The notes: a model not told the origin generated them from the sequence alone. DNA of 64,000 nt from Staphylococcus condimenti (GCF_001618885.1 NZ_CP015114.1:1488001-1552000), one strand, 5' to 3'; counted from the first letter of the stretch, positions 9,853-19,518 are shown. Made by a program: numbers and translations.

Positions 9853-11505
9853 CTAGAATCCCGAAAAAAGGACGATTTTCACAATTGAAAATGAAATCGT
9901 CCTTTTTTTATATAATTTAAAGAAAAAATCAGCTCGTAGAGCTGTTAATTTCTTTAAGTTTGTTGCCATACAAGCAATACTAACTTCGGTTTCAACTTTT
10001 TCAATGCCCCTTACAGACATTCGAGTGAAACCCAAATTAGCCTTCAAATTACCGAAAAATGTTTCAACATCAATTTTTCTTTTGCTGTAAATTGATGATG
10101 TTTTCGGATCTGAAAGCTTTTCTCTAGTGAACTGCTTATAAAATTCCCAAACCATATTTCGACGAATTGTTTTTAATGTATCCGGTTTGGCTTTTGGATT
10201 CATACATTCTTGTCTAAGCGGACAATCTATGCAGTCATAACATTTATATTCTTTGAATTGTCTCTGATATCCATATTTATCAGTACTGTATCTGTATCCA
10301 GAGAAGAATAGAATTTTATTGTTCGGGCATATATACTTGTCATCTTTTTCGTCGTAATTCCAATTTAATGAATTGAATGGGTTATTTTTATATTTTCTTT
10401 TTTGTTCTTTTAAAAACATGCCGTACGGCATTACAGGAGTTCTGTTAAATATATCTATAACTATTCCATAATTGCTTTCGCTGCCATACCCTGCATCACA
10501 TACTATATACTCAGGAATGTCACTATTAACTTCTTGAATCCTGTTTAAAAAATTTTCTAAAGTTCTTGTATCCGTCGGATTTTGATATACACCTACTGCC
10601 AAAGCAAATTGATTATTTGTGCCTACTTGAATATTGTATGCCGGTTTTAATTGACCGTTTCTCATATGATCATCTTTCATTCGCATAAAGGTGGCATCAT
10701 TATCAGTTTTGGAATAACTATTTCTTGTACCTAAAATCTTCTTTTGTTCCTCGTACTTTTCTTTTTTCTCTTTACATTCTGTAATTACTTTCTTATGCTT
10801 TTTTAATTCAGTGCGTTCTGATCTCAATATTTTTCTTTGTTCAGTATCATTGCTGGATTCAATATCATCAGTCAGTTCTTCAACCTTCTTATTCAAACAA
10901 TCTTCGATTGCTTCTAATTCATGAGATTGTATTTCCTTTGAAGACTCTTCTTTTATATTCGGTATGATTTCCTTTTGTAATAATTCTTCATACGCAGCTT
11001 CCGACTTTTCCAAGTTGGCATTGCTATAGCGTTCAGTATTCGCTCTCCAAACAAACGTATACTTATTGGCATCAGCTTCGATTTTAGTACCATCTATATA
11101 AATAGCTTCTTCATCAATATATTGATTTTCGACTAAAAAAGTTCTGAAAACTACAAAACAATCTTTTATTAACTTATTTGTTCTGGAGTCAGAACGAAAA
11201 CGGTTGATTGTTCGATAAGAAGGTTGCTGTTCTTGTGCCAACCACATAAACCTAATACTGTCTTTTAATGCAAATTCTATTTTCCGTCCGGAAAATATCG
11301 AATTACTATAAGCATACAATATTATTTTAAGCATCATGCGTGGATTGTGAGAAGGGGCGCCTCTGTGATTTTTATAGCTGTCGAAAGCTGTTTCAGGGAT
11401 TTTTTCGACAATTTCATTAACTATGCTGGCAGTATCACTTTCGGAAAACGTAAATTCTGTTGTCAGTGGCAGAGAGATTTGAGACATGTTATAATTTTTA
11501 TACAT
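9853..11505 (-). CDS. IS1182-family transposase
   Basis: 550-residue DDE transposase, full length and uninterrupted. The N-terminal DUF772-type domain is at about 45-120 (GAPSHNPRMMLKIILYAYS). The catalytic Asp is in IYIDGTKIEADANKYTF. There is a charged insertion at about 170-260. The RNase H core continues through YIVCDAGYGSESNYG and the C-terminal DDE_Tnp domain holds a CxxCxxxxxC cluster (YDCIDCPLRQEC) and VETFFGNLKANLGFTR. The 3' end of the reading frame runs through the left-end hairpin, so the last ~15 residues are encoded by the terminator stem. The intact frame and perfect ends suggest recent activity. Confidence 0.93.
   Translation of the reverse strand: MYKNYNMSQISLPLTTEFTFSESDTASIVNEIVEKIPETAFDSYKNHRGAPSHNPRMMLKIILYAYSNSIFSGRKIEFALKDSIRFMWLAQEQQPSYRTINRFRSDSRTNKLIKDCFVVFRTFLVENQYIDEEAIYIDGTKIEADANKYTFVWRANTERYSNANLEKSEAAYEELLQKEIIPNIKEESSKEIQSHELEAIEDCLNKKVEELTDDIESSNDTEQRKILRSERTELKKHKKVITECKEKKEKYEEQKKILGTRNSYSKTDNDATFMRMKDDHMRNGQLKPAYNIQVGTNNQFALAVGVYQNPTDTRTLENFLNRIQEVNSDIPEYIVCDAGYGSESNYGIVIDIFNRTPVMPYGMFLKEQKRKYKNNPFNSLNWNYDEKDDKYICPNNKILFFSGYRYSTDKYGYQRQFKEYKCYDCIDCPLRQECMNPKAKPDTLKTIRRNMVWEFYKQFTREKLSDPKTSSIYSKRKIDVETFFGNLKANLGFTRMSVRGIEKVETEVSIACMATNLKKLTALRADFFFKLYKKRTISFSIVKIVLFSGF
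9864..9909. terminator. Bidirectional hairpin at IS left end
   Basis: AAAAAAGGACGATTT pairs with AAATCGTCCTTTTTT around a 16-base loop, giving A/T runs on both sides so it can end transcription in either direction, including that of the RocS-like gene. Confidence 0.8.
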
Positions 11506-11594
11506 AAAGGTCCTCCTATGATTTGGGTTTGTGGTTATTCTCTAATTATAAGCGAGGCCTTTATTTTTTTGAAATAATATGTATATTTTATATA

Positions 11595-11634
11595 AAAAAG
11601 CCGGTGAAAACTTTTAAAGTTTTCACCGGCTTTT
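11595..11634. terminator. Bidirectional hairpin at IS right end
   Basis: Near-perfect palindrome AAAAGCCGGTGAAAACTTT and its complement, with A/T tails, upstream of the transposase promoter region. Probably blocks read-in transcription. Confidence 0.75.
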
Positions 11635-11921
11635 ATTTGAGACTGGAATTATGTCCCAGCCCCTTTTATATAATAATATACCCTTTTCAAAACCGCCATT
11701 GACCCTTATTGATAAATACGATATATTTACTAAGGATTTAAATAGTATTAATAATTTTTTAACAATGGTTATCTAATCACTAATTATTCTTTGCAATGTG
11801 TGACGTCAGCAGTTGATTGAAGAATATAAGCATTATCTACATAACTACTATTTAAAGTTCGTAATTGTGCTTCTTACAAATTTCACATTACATTATTCAA
11901 AGAAAGGAAGTTTCGATTCAT

Positions 11922-13307
11922 TTGGGTTTCATCATACTTAACATCATTGTATTTTTACTTCTTATTATAGGTTTATTTTTCATGGCGAAAAAACATGTTG
12001 CGTTCTCTAAACGCGTTTTTGCCGCATTAGGTATCGGCATCGTGTTGGGTACTATTTTACACCTTGCTTATGGCTCTGACTCTAAAATCATTACAACAAC
12101 AACTGACTGGTTCAGCATTGTTGGAGACGGTTATGTCGCTTTACTGCAAATGATTGTCATGCCCTTGATTTTCATCAGTATTGTCGCTGCTTTCACTAAA
12201 ATTCAATTAGGTGAAAAATTTGCGAAAATTGGTTTCTTCATTTTCGTATTTTTAATTGGTACTGTTGCTGTAGCTGCTATTATCGGTATTATTTCAGCAC
12301 TTGTATTCGGTCTAGATGCTTCATCTATTGATTTAGGCAGTGCAGAACATGCGCGTGGAACAGAAATTTCACAAAAAGCGAAAGAAATGACTGCAAGTAC
12401 ATTACCACAGCAAATTTTAGAACTATTACCTTCAAATCCATTCTTAGATTTCACAGGCCAACGTACAACTTCTACAATTGCTGTTGTTATCTTTGCAACA
12501 TTTATCGGGTTCGCTTATTTACGCGTTGCACGCAAACAACCAGATAACGGTCATATTATTAAACGTGCAATCGAAGCTGTTTATGCTGTAATTATGTCAG
12601 TCGTTACATTTGTTTTACGCTTAACACCTTATGGTATCTTAGCGATTATGGCCTCTACAATTGCGACGAGTGATTTCGGCGCAATTTGGACATTAGGAAA
12701 ATTCGTCTTAGCTTCTTATGCTGCATTAATCACTATGTTTATCATTCACTTGATCATCGTTGGATTACTCGGTTTAAACCCTTGGCGTTATTTAAGAAAA
12801 ACTGCAGAAGTACTTATTTTTGCTTTCACTTCACGTTCAAGTGCAGGTGCATTGCCATTAAACGTACAAACTCAAAAATCACGCTTAGGCGTACCAGAAG
12901 GAATCGCAAACTTATCCGCTTCATTCGGTCTTTCAATCGGTCAAAATGGTTGTGCTGGAATATACCCTGCCATGCTTGCAGTAATGGTTGCACCTGTTGC
13001 CCATGTTCAAGTAGACTTCCAGTTCATCATTACATTAATCGCAGTCGTTGTGATCTGTTCATTCGGTGTAGCAGGTGTTGGTGGCGGTGCCACATTCGCA
13101 GCGATTTTAGTACTATCAACATTAAACTTGCCAGTTGCATTGGCGGGTGTCTTAATCTCAGTAGAACCCCTTATCGATATGGGTCGTACAGCGCTGAACG
13201 TAAATGATTCAATGTTAGCTGGCGCAGGTACAGCAAAACTTACAAAGAATCTTGATAAAGAAAAATTCAATTCAAACCAATACGGTGATTTGAGTACAGA
13301 TTATTAA
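11922..13307 (+). CDS. tcyP: L-cystine:H+/Na+ symporter TcyP
   Basis: Membrane carrier of the dicarboxylate/amino acid:cation symporter family that imports cystine. I start at the TTG at 11922 (ribosome site AAAGGAAG at 11903-11910), giving 461 residues, the usual family length. The longer upstream frame has no ribosome site. About 8-10 hydrophobic segments are visible. The substrate-binding region SRSSAGALPLNVQ corresponds to the first re-entrant loop and GIYPAMLAVM to the second. A copy of the 10-mer TTAAAGTTCG lies at 11852-11861. In other staphylococci this gene is controlled by CymR in response to cysteine. I did not recognise a CymR site with certainty. Confidence 0.92.
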   Translation: MGFIILNIIVFLLLIIGLFFMAKKHVAFSKRVFAALGIGIVLGTILHLAYGSDSKIITTTTDWFSIVGDGYVALLQMIVMPLIFISIVAAFTKIQLGEKFAKIGFFIFVFLIGTVAVAAIIGIISALVFGLDASSIDLGSAEHARGTEISQKAKEMTASTLPQQILELLPSNPFLDFTGQRTTSTIAVVIFATFIGFAYLRVARKQPDNGHIIKRAIEAVYAVIMSVVTFVLRLTPYGILAIMASTIATSDFGAIWTLGKFVLASYAALITMFIIHLIIVGLLGLNPWRYLRKTAEVLIFAFTSRSSAGALPLNVQTQKSRLGVPEGIANLSASFGLSIGQNGCAGIYPAMLAVMVAPVAHVQVDFQFIITLIAVVVICSFGVAGVGGGATFAAILVLSTLNLPVALAGVLISVEPLIDMGRTALNVNDSMLAGAGTAKLTKNLDKEKFNSNQYGDLSTDY

Positions 13308-13318
13308 ATAGTATTAAC

Positions 13319-13363
13319 CTAAAGCACTGACATGAGCATCAAGCTCATCGTCAGTGCTTTTTT
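13319..13363 (+). terminator. Terminator of tcyP
   Basis: AAAGCACTGACATGAGC and GCTCATCGTCAGTGCTTT form a long stem with a short loop, followed by T residues. Confidence 0.9.
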
Positions 13364-13366
13364 AAT

Positions 13367-13410
13367 AAAAAAAGAGCAAGGTCCTCATTTATGAGAATCC
13401 CTGCTCAGTT
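13367..13410 (-). terminator. Terminator of nfrA
   Basis: On the minus strand GAGCAGGG...CCTTGCTC encloses TTCTCAT-AA-ATGAGGA and is followed by seven T. Convergent with the tcyP terminator. Confidence 0.75.
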
Positions 13411-13419
13411 CAATCCATC

Positions 13420-14175
13420 TTATCTTTCAATAAATCCTGATTTATGCAATTCATCCAACATATCTTCACGTTGTTTTGAACTTAAGAAACCAGCAATTTG
13501 TTGAGACCAAGTTTCACTGCGTTTACCGCCAGTACGTTTGTTGTAATATTCACTGACTTCATTATCAAATTCTTTCAAGTATGCTAATTCTTCTGCTTTA
13601 TCTTGATTGTATTCATTTTCATGGAAGACACTTTCAAATGGCAGACGTGGTTTTGGCGCACCATTTTCATCATCCGCTGGCACACCGACTGCCATACCGA
13701 ATAATGGGAAAGTATATTCAGGTAATTTCAAGAGTTCTTTCACGCGAGCTACATCATTTCTCATTGATCCTAAATAAACAATACCTAAACCTAAGCTTTC
13801 AGCAGCTACTGCGACATTTTGAGCAAGTAAAGCTACATCGATTGTACCTACAAGTAATCCTTCAGCAGATTGGAATGATTTTTCCATGTCGCCATCAATT
13901 TGTTCATTAATTAATTCATGGCGATGGTAATCCATTACAAACATAAATAAGTAACCATTTTCTTCTACATAAGCTTGGCCAGAAACTTCACGCAATGCTT
14001 TTTTAATTTCAGGATCTGTAATTCCGATAATTGAATATGTTTGCAAATAACTTGAAGTTGAAGCACTTTGTCCAGCTTGCACGAGTTGTTTTACCGTTTC
14101 TTTACTTAAAGGTTCTTGTTTGAATTTTCTTACTGAATGATGTCGATTCATTAATTGCTCTATTACGTCTGACAT
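13420..14175 (-). CDS. nfrA: NADPH-dependent FMN oxidoreductase NfrA
   Basis: 251-residue flavin reductase/nitroreductase. The FMN-binding N-terminal motif is NRHHSVRKFKQEPL, followed by ASTSSYLQTYSIIGI (FMN phosphate contact). The central AAESLGLGIVYLGSMRND and the GMAVGVPAD loop are characteristic of the nitroreductase fold. In S. aureus NfrA reduces nitrofurazone and has weak disulphide reductase activity, and it is stress-induced. The gene stands alone, convergent with tcyP. The ATG start at 14175 is supported by a GGAGGG ribosome site. Confidence 0.93.
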   Translation of the reverse strand: MSDVIEQLMNRHHSVRKFKQEPLSKETVKQLVQAGQSASTSSYLQTYSIIGITDPEIKKALREVSGQAYVEENGYLFMFVMDYHRHELINEQIDGDMEKSFQSAEGLLVGTIDVALLAQNVAVAAESLGLGIVYLGSMRNDVARVKELLKLPEYTFPLFGMAVGVPADDENGAPKPRLPFESVFHENEYNQDKAEELAYLKEFDNEVSEYYNKRTGGKRSETWSQQIAGFLSSKQREDMLDELHKSGFIER

Positions 14176-14335
14176 AATCCTATTCCCTCCAATTATTAGC
14201 TTTAAATAAGTAAAGTTATAATACTGTTTCCTATTCTACAACCTCTTTAATCAAATATGAAAATAAACGCTTTGAAAGTTTGTCCAATTAAAGTTATCCT
14301 AATAATAGAAATATTCGGAAAAAGGAGTGTTTTTT

Positions 14336-15115
14336 ATGACGCAATATAAAAAAGAAATTATCAATACATTGTTTAAAGCACAACAAAATCATGAACCTGT
14401 TGAGTTTATTTCAAAAACTTATGAGGTTGAAGAACCTGTCGCATATCATATACAGGACGAATTGATTTCAGAATTTAAAAAAGCAAATAATAGCGAAATA
14501 GCTGGTTATAAAGTGAGCATGACCAGTGATGAAACACAAGCTTATGCTGATACAGACGAACCAGCATACGGTACTATTTTATCTGACAAAGTGGTGGAAT
14601 CAGGCGATACTGTTTCATTTTCTCAACTCTTCGCACCACTGATTGAACTAGAATTAGTCTTTATTCTGACTGAAGATTTAACAGTCGATGCTTCAGATGA
14701 AGAGATTTTAAAAAGTATAAAAGTCGCACCAGGTATCGAAATACCAGATGCACGTTATATCGACTGGTTCCCTAACTTTACTTTAGGTGACTTGATTTCA
14801 GATAATACTGCTTCCGGATTAGTAGCAGTCGGTGAAGCAGCCGACCCTGTATCTTACAAGGACTTTGAAAATATCACTTTGAAGCTTTCTCATAATGATG
14901 AAGAAATTGCGACAGGCGTTTCTTCAGATGTCTTAGACAACCCTATTGAATCTTTAAAATGGTTAATCCGTAAACTAGATACACAAGGCAAGCAGCTTCA
15001 TAAAGGAGAAATTGTGTCATCTGGCACATTTGTACCACCTGTCCCAGCAAAAGAAGGTACTTACAAAGCAGAATACAGCTACCCTGGTTCTATCCAAGTA
15101 ACGTTCAAGCCATAA
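14336..15115 (+). CDS. 2-keto-4-pentenoate hydratase family protein
   Basis: 259 residues from ATG 14336, with AAAGGAG at 14321-14327. Belongs to the fumarylacetoacetate hydrolase/2-oxopent-4-enoate hydratase superfamily: GYKVSMTSDE near residue 65, the metal-ligand acidic residues in PLIELELVF (ExE at about 105), and GIEIPDARYIDW. These enzymes hydrate or decarboxylate 2-oxo acids from aromatic degradation. No other genes of such a pathway are nearby, so the true substrate is unknown. Transcribed alone. Confidence 0.85.
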   Translation: MTQYKKEIINTLFKAQQNHEPVEFISKTYEVEEPVAYHIQDELISEFKKANNSEIAGYKVSMTSDETQAYADTDEPAYGTILSDKVVESGDTVSFSQLFAPLIELELVFILTEDLTVDASDEEILKSIKVAPGIEIPDARYIDWFPNFTLGDLISDNTASGLVAVGEAADPVSYKDFENITLKLSHNDEEIATGVSSDVLDNPIESLKWLIRKLDTQGKQLHKGEIVSSGTFVPPVPAKEGTYKAEYSYPGSIQVTFKP

Positions 15116-15406
15116 ACTGATTTACTGAAACATGTTTCTTTACACATACCCTTTTGTGTATTGGGTATAATGATAATGGAATGGGATTGCAATTAATAAT
15201 CACTATTCTTTATTGAGAAAATTAAAAGCTAATTGATATTACGTGAATTTTATGAAACATACTCGAATCTATTTCTATCAAGTATACGTTAACAGTCCTA
15301 AAACCTTTGAAAATCAAGAGATTCGACTTGAAAAATAAGGTTCTGTCAAATTGAGTTTCTTATATTGACTATTTATAACGTAAATGTGATAATAGGTTTC
15401 GAAGAG

Positions 15407-15423
15407 ATTAGAATTATTATAAT
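15407..15423 (+). promoter_or_regulatory. PerR box upstream of ahpC
   Basis: ATTAGAATTATTATAAT matches the Per box ATTATAATTATTATAAT at 16 of 17 positions, about 80 bases before ahpC. This implies peroxide/Fe/Mn-dependent derepression. Between 15116 and 15406 I see only AT-rich sequence and a TATAAT at about 15167, with no supported gene. Confidence 0.85.
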
Positions 15424-15502
15424 TAAATAATTAGGATAATGTAGACATTCTAATTAACTTCTAATCTAAAATAACTACTTATAATCTAGGAGGATGTATT
15501 TT

Positions 15503-16072
15503 ATGTCATTGATTAACAAAGAAATTTTACCATTCACAGCAGACGCATATAACCCTAAAGAAGATGAATTTATCGAAGTTTCAGACGAAACATTACGTGG
15601 TGCTTGGAACGTTATCGTATTCTATCCAGCTGACTTCTCATTCGTTTGTCCAACTGAATTAGAAGACGTTCAAAACCAATATGATGAATTACAAAAATTA
15701 GGCGTGAATGTTTACTCAGTATCAACTGATACTCATTTCGTACACAAAGCTTGGCATGACCATTCAGATGCAATCAGCAAATTGCAATATACAATGATTG
15801 GTGATCCTTCTCAAACAATCACTCGCAACTTTGACGTATTAGATGAAGAAAAAGGCTTAGCACAACGTGGTACTTTCATCGTTGACCCAGACGGCGTAGT
15901 TCAAGCTGCTGAAATCAACGCTGACGGAATCGGCCGTGACGCTAGCACATTAGTACACAAAATCAAAGCTGCACAATATGTACGTCAACATCCAGGCGAA
16001 GTTTGCCCTGCTAAATGGGAAGAAGGCGGAGAAACTTTAGAACCAGGTCTTGACTTAGTAGGTAAAATTTAA
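15503..16072 (+). CDS. ahpC: Alkyl hydroperoxide reductase subunit C (peroxiredoxin)
   Basis: 189-residue typical 2-Cys peroxiredoxin that reduces hydrogen peroxide, organic peroxides and peroxynitrite. The peroxidatic Cys is in FSFVCPTEL (about residue 47) and the resolving Cys in GEVCPAKW (about 166). The C-terminal YF-type tail is replaced by DLVGKI. ATG 15503 has TAGGAGG at 15487-15493. It is followed after 6 bases by ahpF, which regenerates it. The PerR box upstream predicts peroxide induction. Confidence 0.98.
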   Translation: MSLINKEILPFTADAYNPKEDEFIEVSDETLRGAWNVIVFYPADFSFVCPTELEDVQNQYDELQKLGVNVYSVSTDTHFVHKAWHDHSDAISKLQYTMIGDPSQTITRNFDVLDEEKGLAQRGTFIVDPDGVVQAAEINADGIGRDASTLVHKIKAAQYVRQHPGEVCPAKWEEGGETLEPGLDLVGKI

Positions 16073-16078
16073 GGAGGC

Positions 16079-17611
16079 ATTCATTTAAATGCTGAAAAAG
16101 AGTTAAAATCACAATTATCCCAACTTCTTAAATTAATGGAAGGCGACGTGGTTTTAACAGCGAGCTATGATGACAGCGAAAAATCTAAAGAGTTGAAAGA
16201 CCTGTTAGATGAAATTGCTGATATGTCATCTCATATCACTGTTAAAGAGGATACACTTGAACGCACACCTAGTTTTAGTGTAGACCGCCCTGATGAGCAC
16301 ACTGGCGTAGTTTTTGCCGGTGTGCCGTTAGGTCATGAATTCAACTCACTTGTTCTAGCTTTATTACAAGTTAGCGGACGCCCTCCTAAAGAAGAGCAAA
16401 GTGTTATCGATCAAATTAAAGCTTTAGATAAACCGCTTCATTTCGAAACATTTATTAGCTTAAGCTGTCATAAATGTCCTGATGTGGTTCAAGCTTTAAA
16501 CTTAATGAGTGTACTCAATCCGAATATTTCACACACAATGATTGATGGCGCAGTATTCAAAGAAGAATCTAAAGATATCATGGCAGTTCCAGCTGTATTC
16601 TTAAATGGTGAAGAATTCGGCAACGGACGCATGAGTATTTCTGATATTCTTAATATGTTAGGAAGTAAAGCAGATTCAGCTGAATTCGATAATAAAGAGC
16701 CTTTTGATGTATTAGTCATCGGCGGAGGCCCTGCAAGTGGTACAGCAGCAATCTACACTGCACGTAAAGGCTTACGTACAGGTATTGTTGCAGACCGTAT
16801 CGGCGGTCAAGTAAATGAAACTGCAGGTATCGAAAACTTTATTACTGTTAAAGAAACAACAGGACCGGAATTCTCATCTGCTTTAGAACAACACATTAAT
16901 GAATATGATATTGATGTGATGGATGGCATGCGTGCGACTAACATCAAAAAAACAGAAGACGGTATCGTTGTAACATTAGATAACGATGCAAAACTAAAAA
17001 GTAAAACAGTGATTATTTCAACTGGTGCACGTTTTAAAAACTTAAACATTCCTGGTGAAGATGAATTGCGTAACAAAGGTGTCGCATATTGTCCTCACTG
17101 TGATGGTCCTTTATTTGAAGGTAAAGATGTTGCAGTAGTCGGAGGCGGCAACTCTGGTGCTGAAGCAGCTATCGACTTAGCAGGAATTGTAAAACACGTG
17201 ACATTAGTAGAATATAAAGACTTTTTACGTGCTGATGAAATTTTACAAGAACGTTTGCAAGAATTACCAAACGTAACCATCTTGAAAAATGCACAGTCTT
17301 CAGAAATTCTTGGTGACGATCACGTAACAGGCCTTAAATATACAGACAATAAAACTGGCGAAACAAATCAAATTGATGTTGAAGGTGTCTTCGTACAAAT
17401 CGGTTTATTACCGAACACAGAATGGCTAGAAGGTGCTATTGATACGAATGACGGCGGCGAAATCATTGTAGACCGCAAACAATCTACAAGTATGCCAGGC
17501 GTATTTGCTGCAGGCGATGTTACAGACGATCGTTTCAAACAAATTATTATTGCGATGGGTTCAGGTGCAGATGCTGCATTGAATGCATTCGATTATATTA
17601 TCCGTAACTAA
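16079..17611 (+). CDS. ahpF: Alkyl hydroperoxide reductase subunit F, non-canonical start
   Basis: Flavoprotein that passes NAD(P)H electrons to AhpC. About 510 residues: an N-terminal thioredoxin-like pair with CHKC (about residue 130), FAD motif GGGPASG, redox centre CPHCDG (about 340), NAD motif [10 protein letters not shown] and C-terminal GIFAAGDVT-like GVFAAGDVT. The first ordinary start is ATG 16136, but the frame upstream encodes [17 protein letters not shown], which matches the conserved AhpF N terminus. A perfect AGGAGG sits at 16072-16077. No ATG, GTG, TTG or CTG is in frame there. Only ATT (16079) is available before LNA. I give 16079 as the probable start. 16136 would remove 19 residues. 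Confidence 0.9.
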   Translation: MHLNAEKELKSQLSQLLKLMEGDVVLTASYDDSEKSKELKDLLDEIADMSSHITVKEDTLERTPSFSVDRPDEHTGVVFAGVPLGHEFNSLVLALLQVSGRPPKEEQSVIDQIKALDKPLHFETFISLSCHKCPDVVQALNLMSVLNPNISHTMIDGAVFKEESKDIMAVPAVFLNGEEFGNGRMSISDILNMLGSKADSAEFDNKEPFDVLVIGGGPASGTAAIYTARKGLRTGIVADRIGGQVNETAGIENFITVKETTGPEFSSALEQHINEYDIDVMDGMRATNIKKTEDGIVVTLDNDAKLKSKTVIISTGARFKNLNIPGEDELRNKGVAYCPHCDGPLFEGKDVAVVGGGNSGAEAAIDLAGIVKHVTLVEYKDFLRADEILQERLQELPNVTILKNAQSSEILGDDHVTGLKYTDNKTGETNQIDVEGVFVQIGLLPNTEWLEGAIDTNDGGEIIVDRKQSTSMPGVFAAGDVTDDRFKQIIIAMGSGADAALNAFDYIIRN

Positions 17612-17650
17612 TCTCTCCCTATCATTTTGATTACTACGGAAAAAACGAGA

Positions 17651-17688
17651 CGGAATCCTAAAACAAGTAGGATTCCGTTCTTTTTTTG
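17651..17688 (+). terminator. Terminator of ahpCF
   Basis: CGGAATCCTA-AAACAAG-TAGGATTCCG followed by TTCTTTTTTT. Confidence 0.92.
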
Positions 17689-17753
17689 CATTTTAAATGT
17701 GTTAAAATAGTTATATTATATTATCTTATAGCAAAAGGAGCTTAGACTTTGTC

Positions 17754-18080
17754 ATGCTTTTGTTACTTATTTCTATTGTTCATATCAGTCAAGCTTCCAA
17801 ATCCTCTGCAAATACGCGTAATCTTTTTATCGGGTTTCGCAGCCATCGCACTTACCAGAATATCAGCTGGAATGAAATTCAACACTTTTATCAATCACTT
17901 GAATCAAAATACTTCAAGCGTCTTTTATATATCAGTATTCTTTTCACATTGATTGATGTGATGACTTTACTGAAATACCGCAATGCTTGGTTAATCCTTG
18001 TAGAATTATGTATTTACTTCCTAACACTTATCTTGTTATCTAAAAAAGTAGAACATTATATTACACACAAAGGAAAATAG
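17754..18080 (+). CDS. Small hypothetical membrane protein
   Basis: 108 residues. Two C-terminal hydrophobic segments are clear (RLLYISILFTLIDVMTLL and AWLILVELCIYFLTLILL). AAAGGAG at 17734-17740 lies 13 bases before this ATG. A TTG at 17749 in another frame is better spaced and opens a 67-residue hydrophobic frame. The two overlapping hydrophobic frames suggest either an old frameshift or an alternative start. I do not recognise the family. Confidence 0.45.
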   Translation: MLLLLISIVHISQASKSSANTRNLFIGFRSHRTYQNISWNEIQHFYQSLESKYFKRLLYISILFTLIDVMTLLKYRNAWLILVELCIYFLTLILLSKKVEHYITHKGK

Positions 18081-18186
18081 TTGGTTACCTATTCTAAAGT
18101 TAGTGAGTTCGTTCCAAAGTAGGATGGCAGCAGACATTTAATCCGCTATAATTTAAGTTATTAAATTAGAAAGTCAGGTTTTTAAT

Positions 18187-18816
18187 ATGTCAGCAATCCA
18201 CAGAAAATATATTGCCTCTACTTTAATCATATTAATCGCTTTAATGGTGCTCGTGAAATCGAACCTGATTCTTTTCATAGATGAGCCGGTATATCGCTTA
18301 GTGAGATTGCTCCATAACATCCCATTTGCCAATACTTTTTTGTCTTGTTACTCAGATATTTTTTCACCCTGGCATATGGTTGGTGTAATGGTTGTTATTT
18401 TAACAATTCTCTTATTCAAAGATCGTCGTCTCGCTTATATTACAGCTATTTGGGCAACTTCTACCCTATTGCTCGGAATTGGTTTGAAATATTTCATTCA
18501 CCGTCCAAGACCAGTAGATTATATTTCAGGATATAGTTTTCCTAGTCTTCATACATTAACAATAGCTATAGCTGGTGTTGTCTTTTTAATGTTGTTTCGA
18601 CGATTTTATTGGCATATTCTTGTTTATTTGATGGTCTTTATCATGATGATTTCACGCATCTATTTACATGCACATTATTTTTCAGATACTGTCGCCAGCA
18701 TTGTATTTGAAGTACTTTGTTTACAAGTAACACACCATTATTTAGCAAAATATAATTTAGACATTCCTTTTACAACTTACTTAAGTCATCCACGACAGAA
18801 ACGACCGGATGTTTAA
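18187..18816 (+). CDS. PAP2-family membrane phosphatase
   Basis: 209 residues with about six hydrophobic segments and the three PAP2 motifs: KYFIHRPRP (about 100-108), SFPSLHT (about 117-123, with Ser-Leu-His where Ser-Gly-His is usual) and SRIYLHAHYFSD (about 157-168), which holds the catalytic His and Asp. Such proteins dephosphorylate undecaprenyl pyrophosphate, phosphatidylglycerophosphate or similar lipids outside the membrane. The exact substrate is unknown. A TATAAT at 18147-18152 may be its promoter -10. Confidence 0.9.
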   Translation: MSAIHRKYIASTLIILIALMVLVKSNLILFIDEPVYRLVRLLHNIPFANTFLSCYSDIFSPWHMVGVMVVILTILLFKDRRLAYITAIWATSTLLLGIGLKYFIHRPRPVDYISGYSFPSLHTLTIAIAGVVFLMLFRRFYWHILVYLMVFIMMISRIYLHAHYFSDTVASIVFEVLCLQVTHHYLAKYNLDIPFTTYLSHPRQKRPDV

Positions 18817-18889
18817 CATCTTATTTAAATATAAGCTATAATGTAAGAGTAGATTAGAGAAAGTAGATATTTAAAGGAGATTCAATCTC

Positions 18890-19513
18890 ATGAAATTAAA
18901 GCAGTTTATCAGTGTTGCCTTGGTTTTAGTTCTAGCTTTGGTATTAAGTGCTTGTGGACAAAATCAAGATGGGCAGCAAAAACACAACGGAAAATATGCA
19001 CCTAAAAATGCCACTCCCCTTTCAAAAATACAAATTTTCAAATCAGATGAGAAAAACAAAAAGCTCACTGAAAAAGAAATGGATGCGCATTTAAAAGCAT
19101 ACTTGAAAGCCAACAATGATATTATTGATAATAAATACGTATTGCAACACCGTTTAGATGATCAATATGATGGCAATCAAAAAGTTTCAAAAAAATTAGA
19201 TTCTGATTTGCGAGAACTCGCAAATATTGCGACAAAGAATCAATTGAATTTTGAAAGCTTTATCGAAGATAACGAAGTACCTGCAAAAGAAAAAGAAGAT
19301 ATCACACGTATCAGCAAATATTTTAAAGCTGTTAACCACAAAGCCGCACAAGCCGATCAACAACTTGAATCTTTAAGTTACAGCCCTAATAATACGGTAA
19401 ATGTTGTTGATGTTCCGACTAACTATGCCGGCGACGTTAATCATAAACAACAAAATAAAATTAAAGCTTTCTTAAAAGCGCATCATTTAGATACTAAACC
19501 TATTGATAAATAA
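18890..19513 (+). CDS. Lipoprotein, NDxxF-motif family
   Basis: 207 residues. Signal peptide with lipobox LSAC, lipidated Cys at about residue 22, then a Lys-rich mature part. Helical central region (KLTEKEMDAHLKAYLKANNDI). The conserved C-terminal block has NVVDVPTNYAGDVNHKQQNKIKAFLKAHHL. This looks like the staphylococcal family annotated as NDxxF-motif lipoprotein, whose function is unknown. AAAGGAG ribosome site at 18873-18879. Transcribed alone and ended by a strong bidirectional terminator. Confidence 0.85.
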   Translation: MKLKQFISVALVLVLALVLSACGQNQDGQQKHNGKYAPKNATPLSKIQIFKSDEKNKKLTEKEMDAHLKAYLKANNDIIDNKYVLQHRLDDQYDGNQKVSKKLDSDLRELANIATKNQLNFESFIEDNEVPAKEKEDITRISKYFKAVNHKAAQADQQLESLSYSPNNTVNVVDVPTNYAGDVNHKQQNKIKAFLKAHHLDTKPIDK

Positions 19514-19518
19514 CAAAA

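Larger units (their letters stand above)
9831..11665 (-). mobile_element. Complete IS1182-family insertion sequence
   Basis: Perfect 15-bp terminal inverted repeats: AAGGGGCTGGGACAT at 9831-9845 and its complement at 11651-11665. They enclose one transposase gene. Each end carries a strong internal hairpin (9864-9909 and 11595-11634) that would insulate the element from flanking transcription. No target duplication is visible (left flank AACTATC, right flank TTATATA). This agrees with IS1272-like members, which are reported to target stem-loops such as terminators. Confidence 0.9.

Noticed and set aside
12686..13207. 173-codon frame in tcyP
   Set aside because: Same-strand shadow with very Arg/Cys-rich composition, fully inside an intact transporter gene.
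15252..15338. 28-codon ATG frame upstream of ahpC
   Set aside because: No ribosome site, no terminator, and no recognisable sequence; likely chance in AT-rich DNA.
17185..17200. CACGTG core in ahpF as a parS site
   Set aside because: Only the central 7 bases fit TGTTTCACGTGAAACA. The flanks do not match.
17749..17952. 67-codon frame overlapping the small membrane protein
   Set aside because: Its TTG start is better spaced, but only one of the two frames can be the main product and the longer one has clearer membrane segments. Not called separately.
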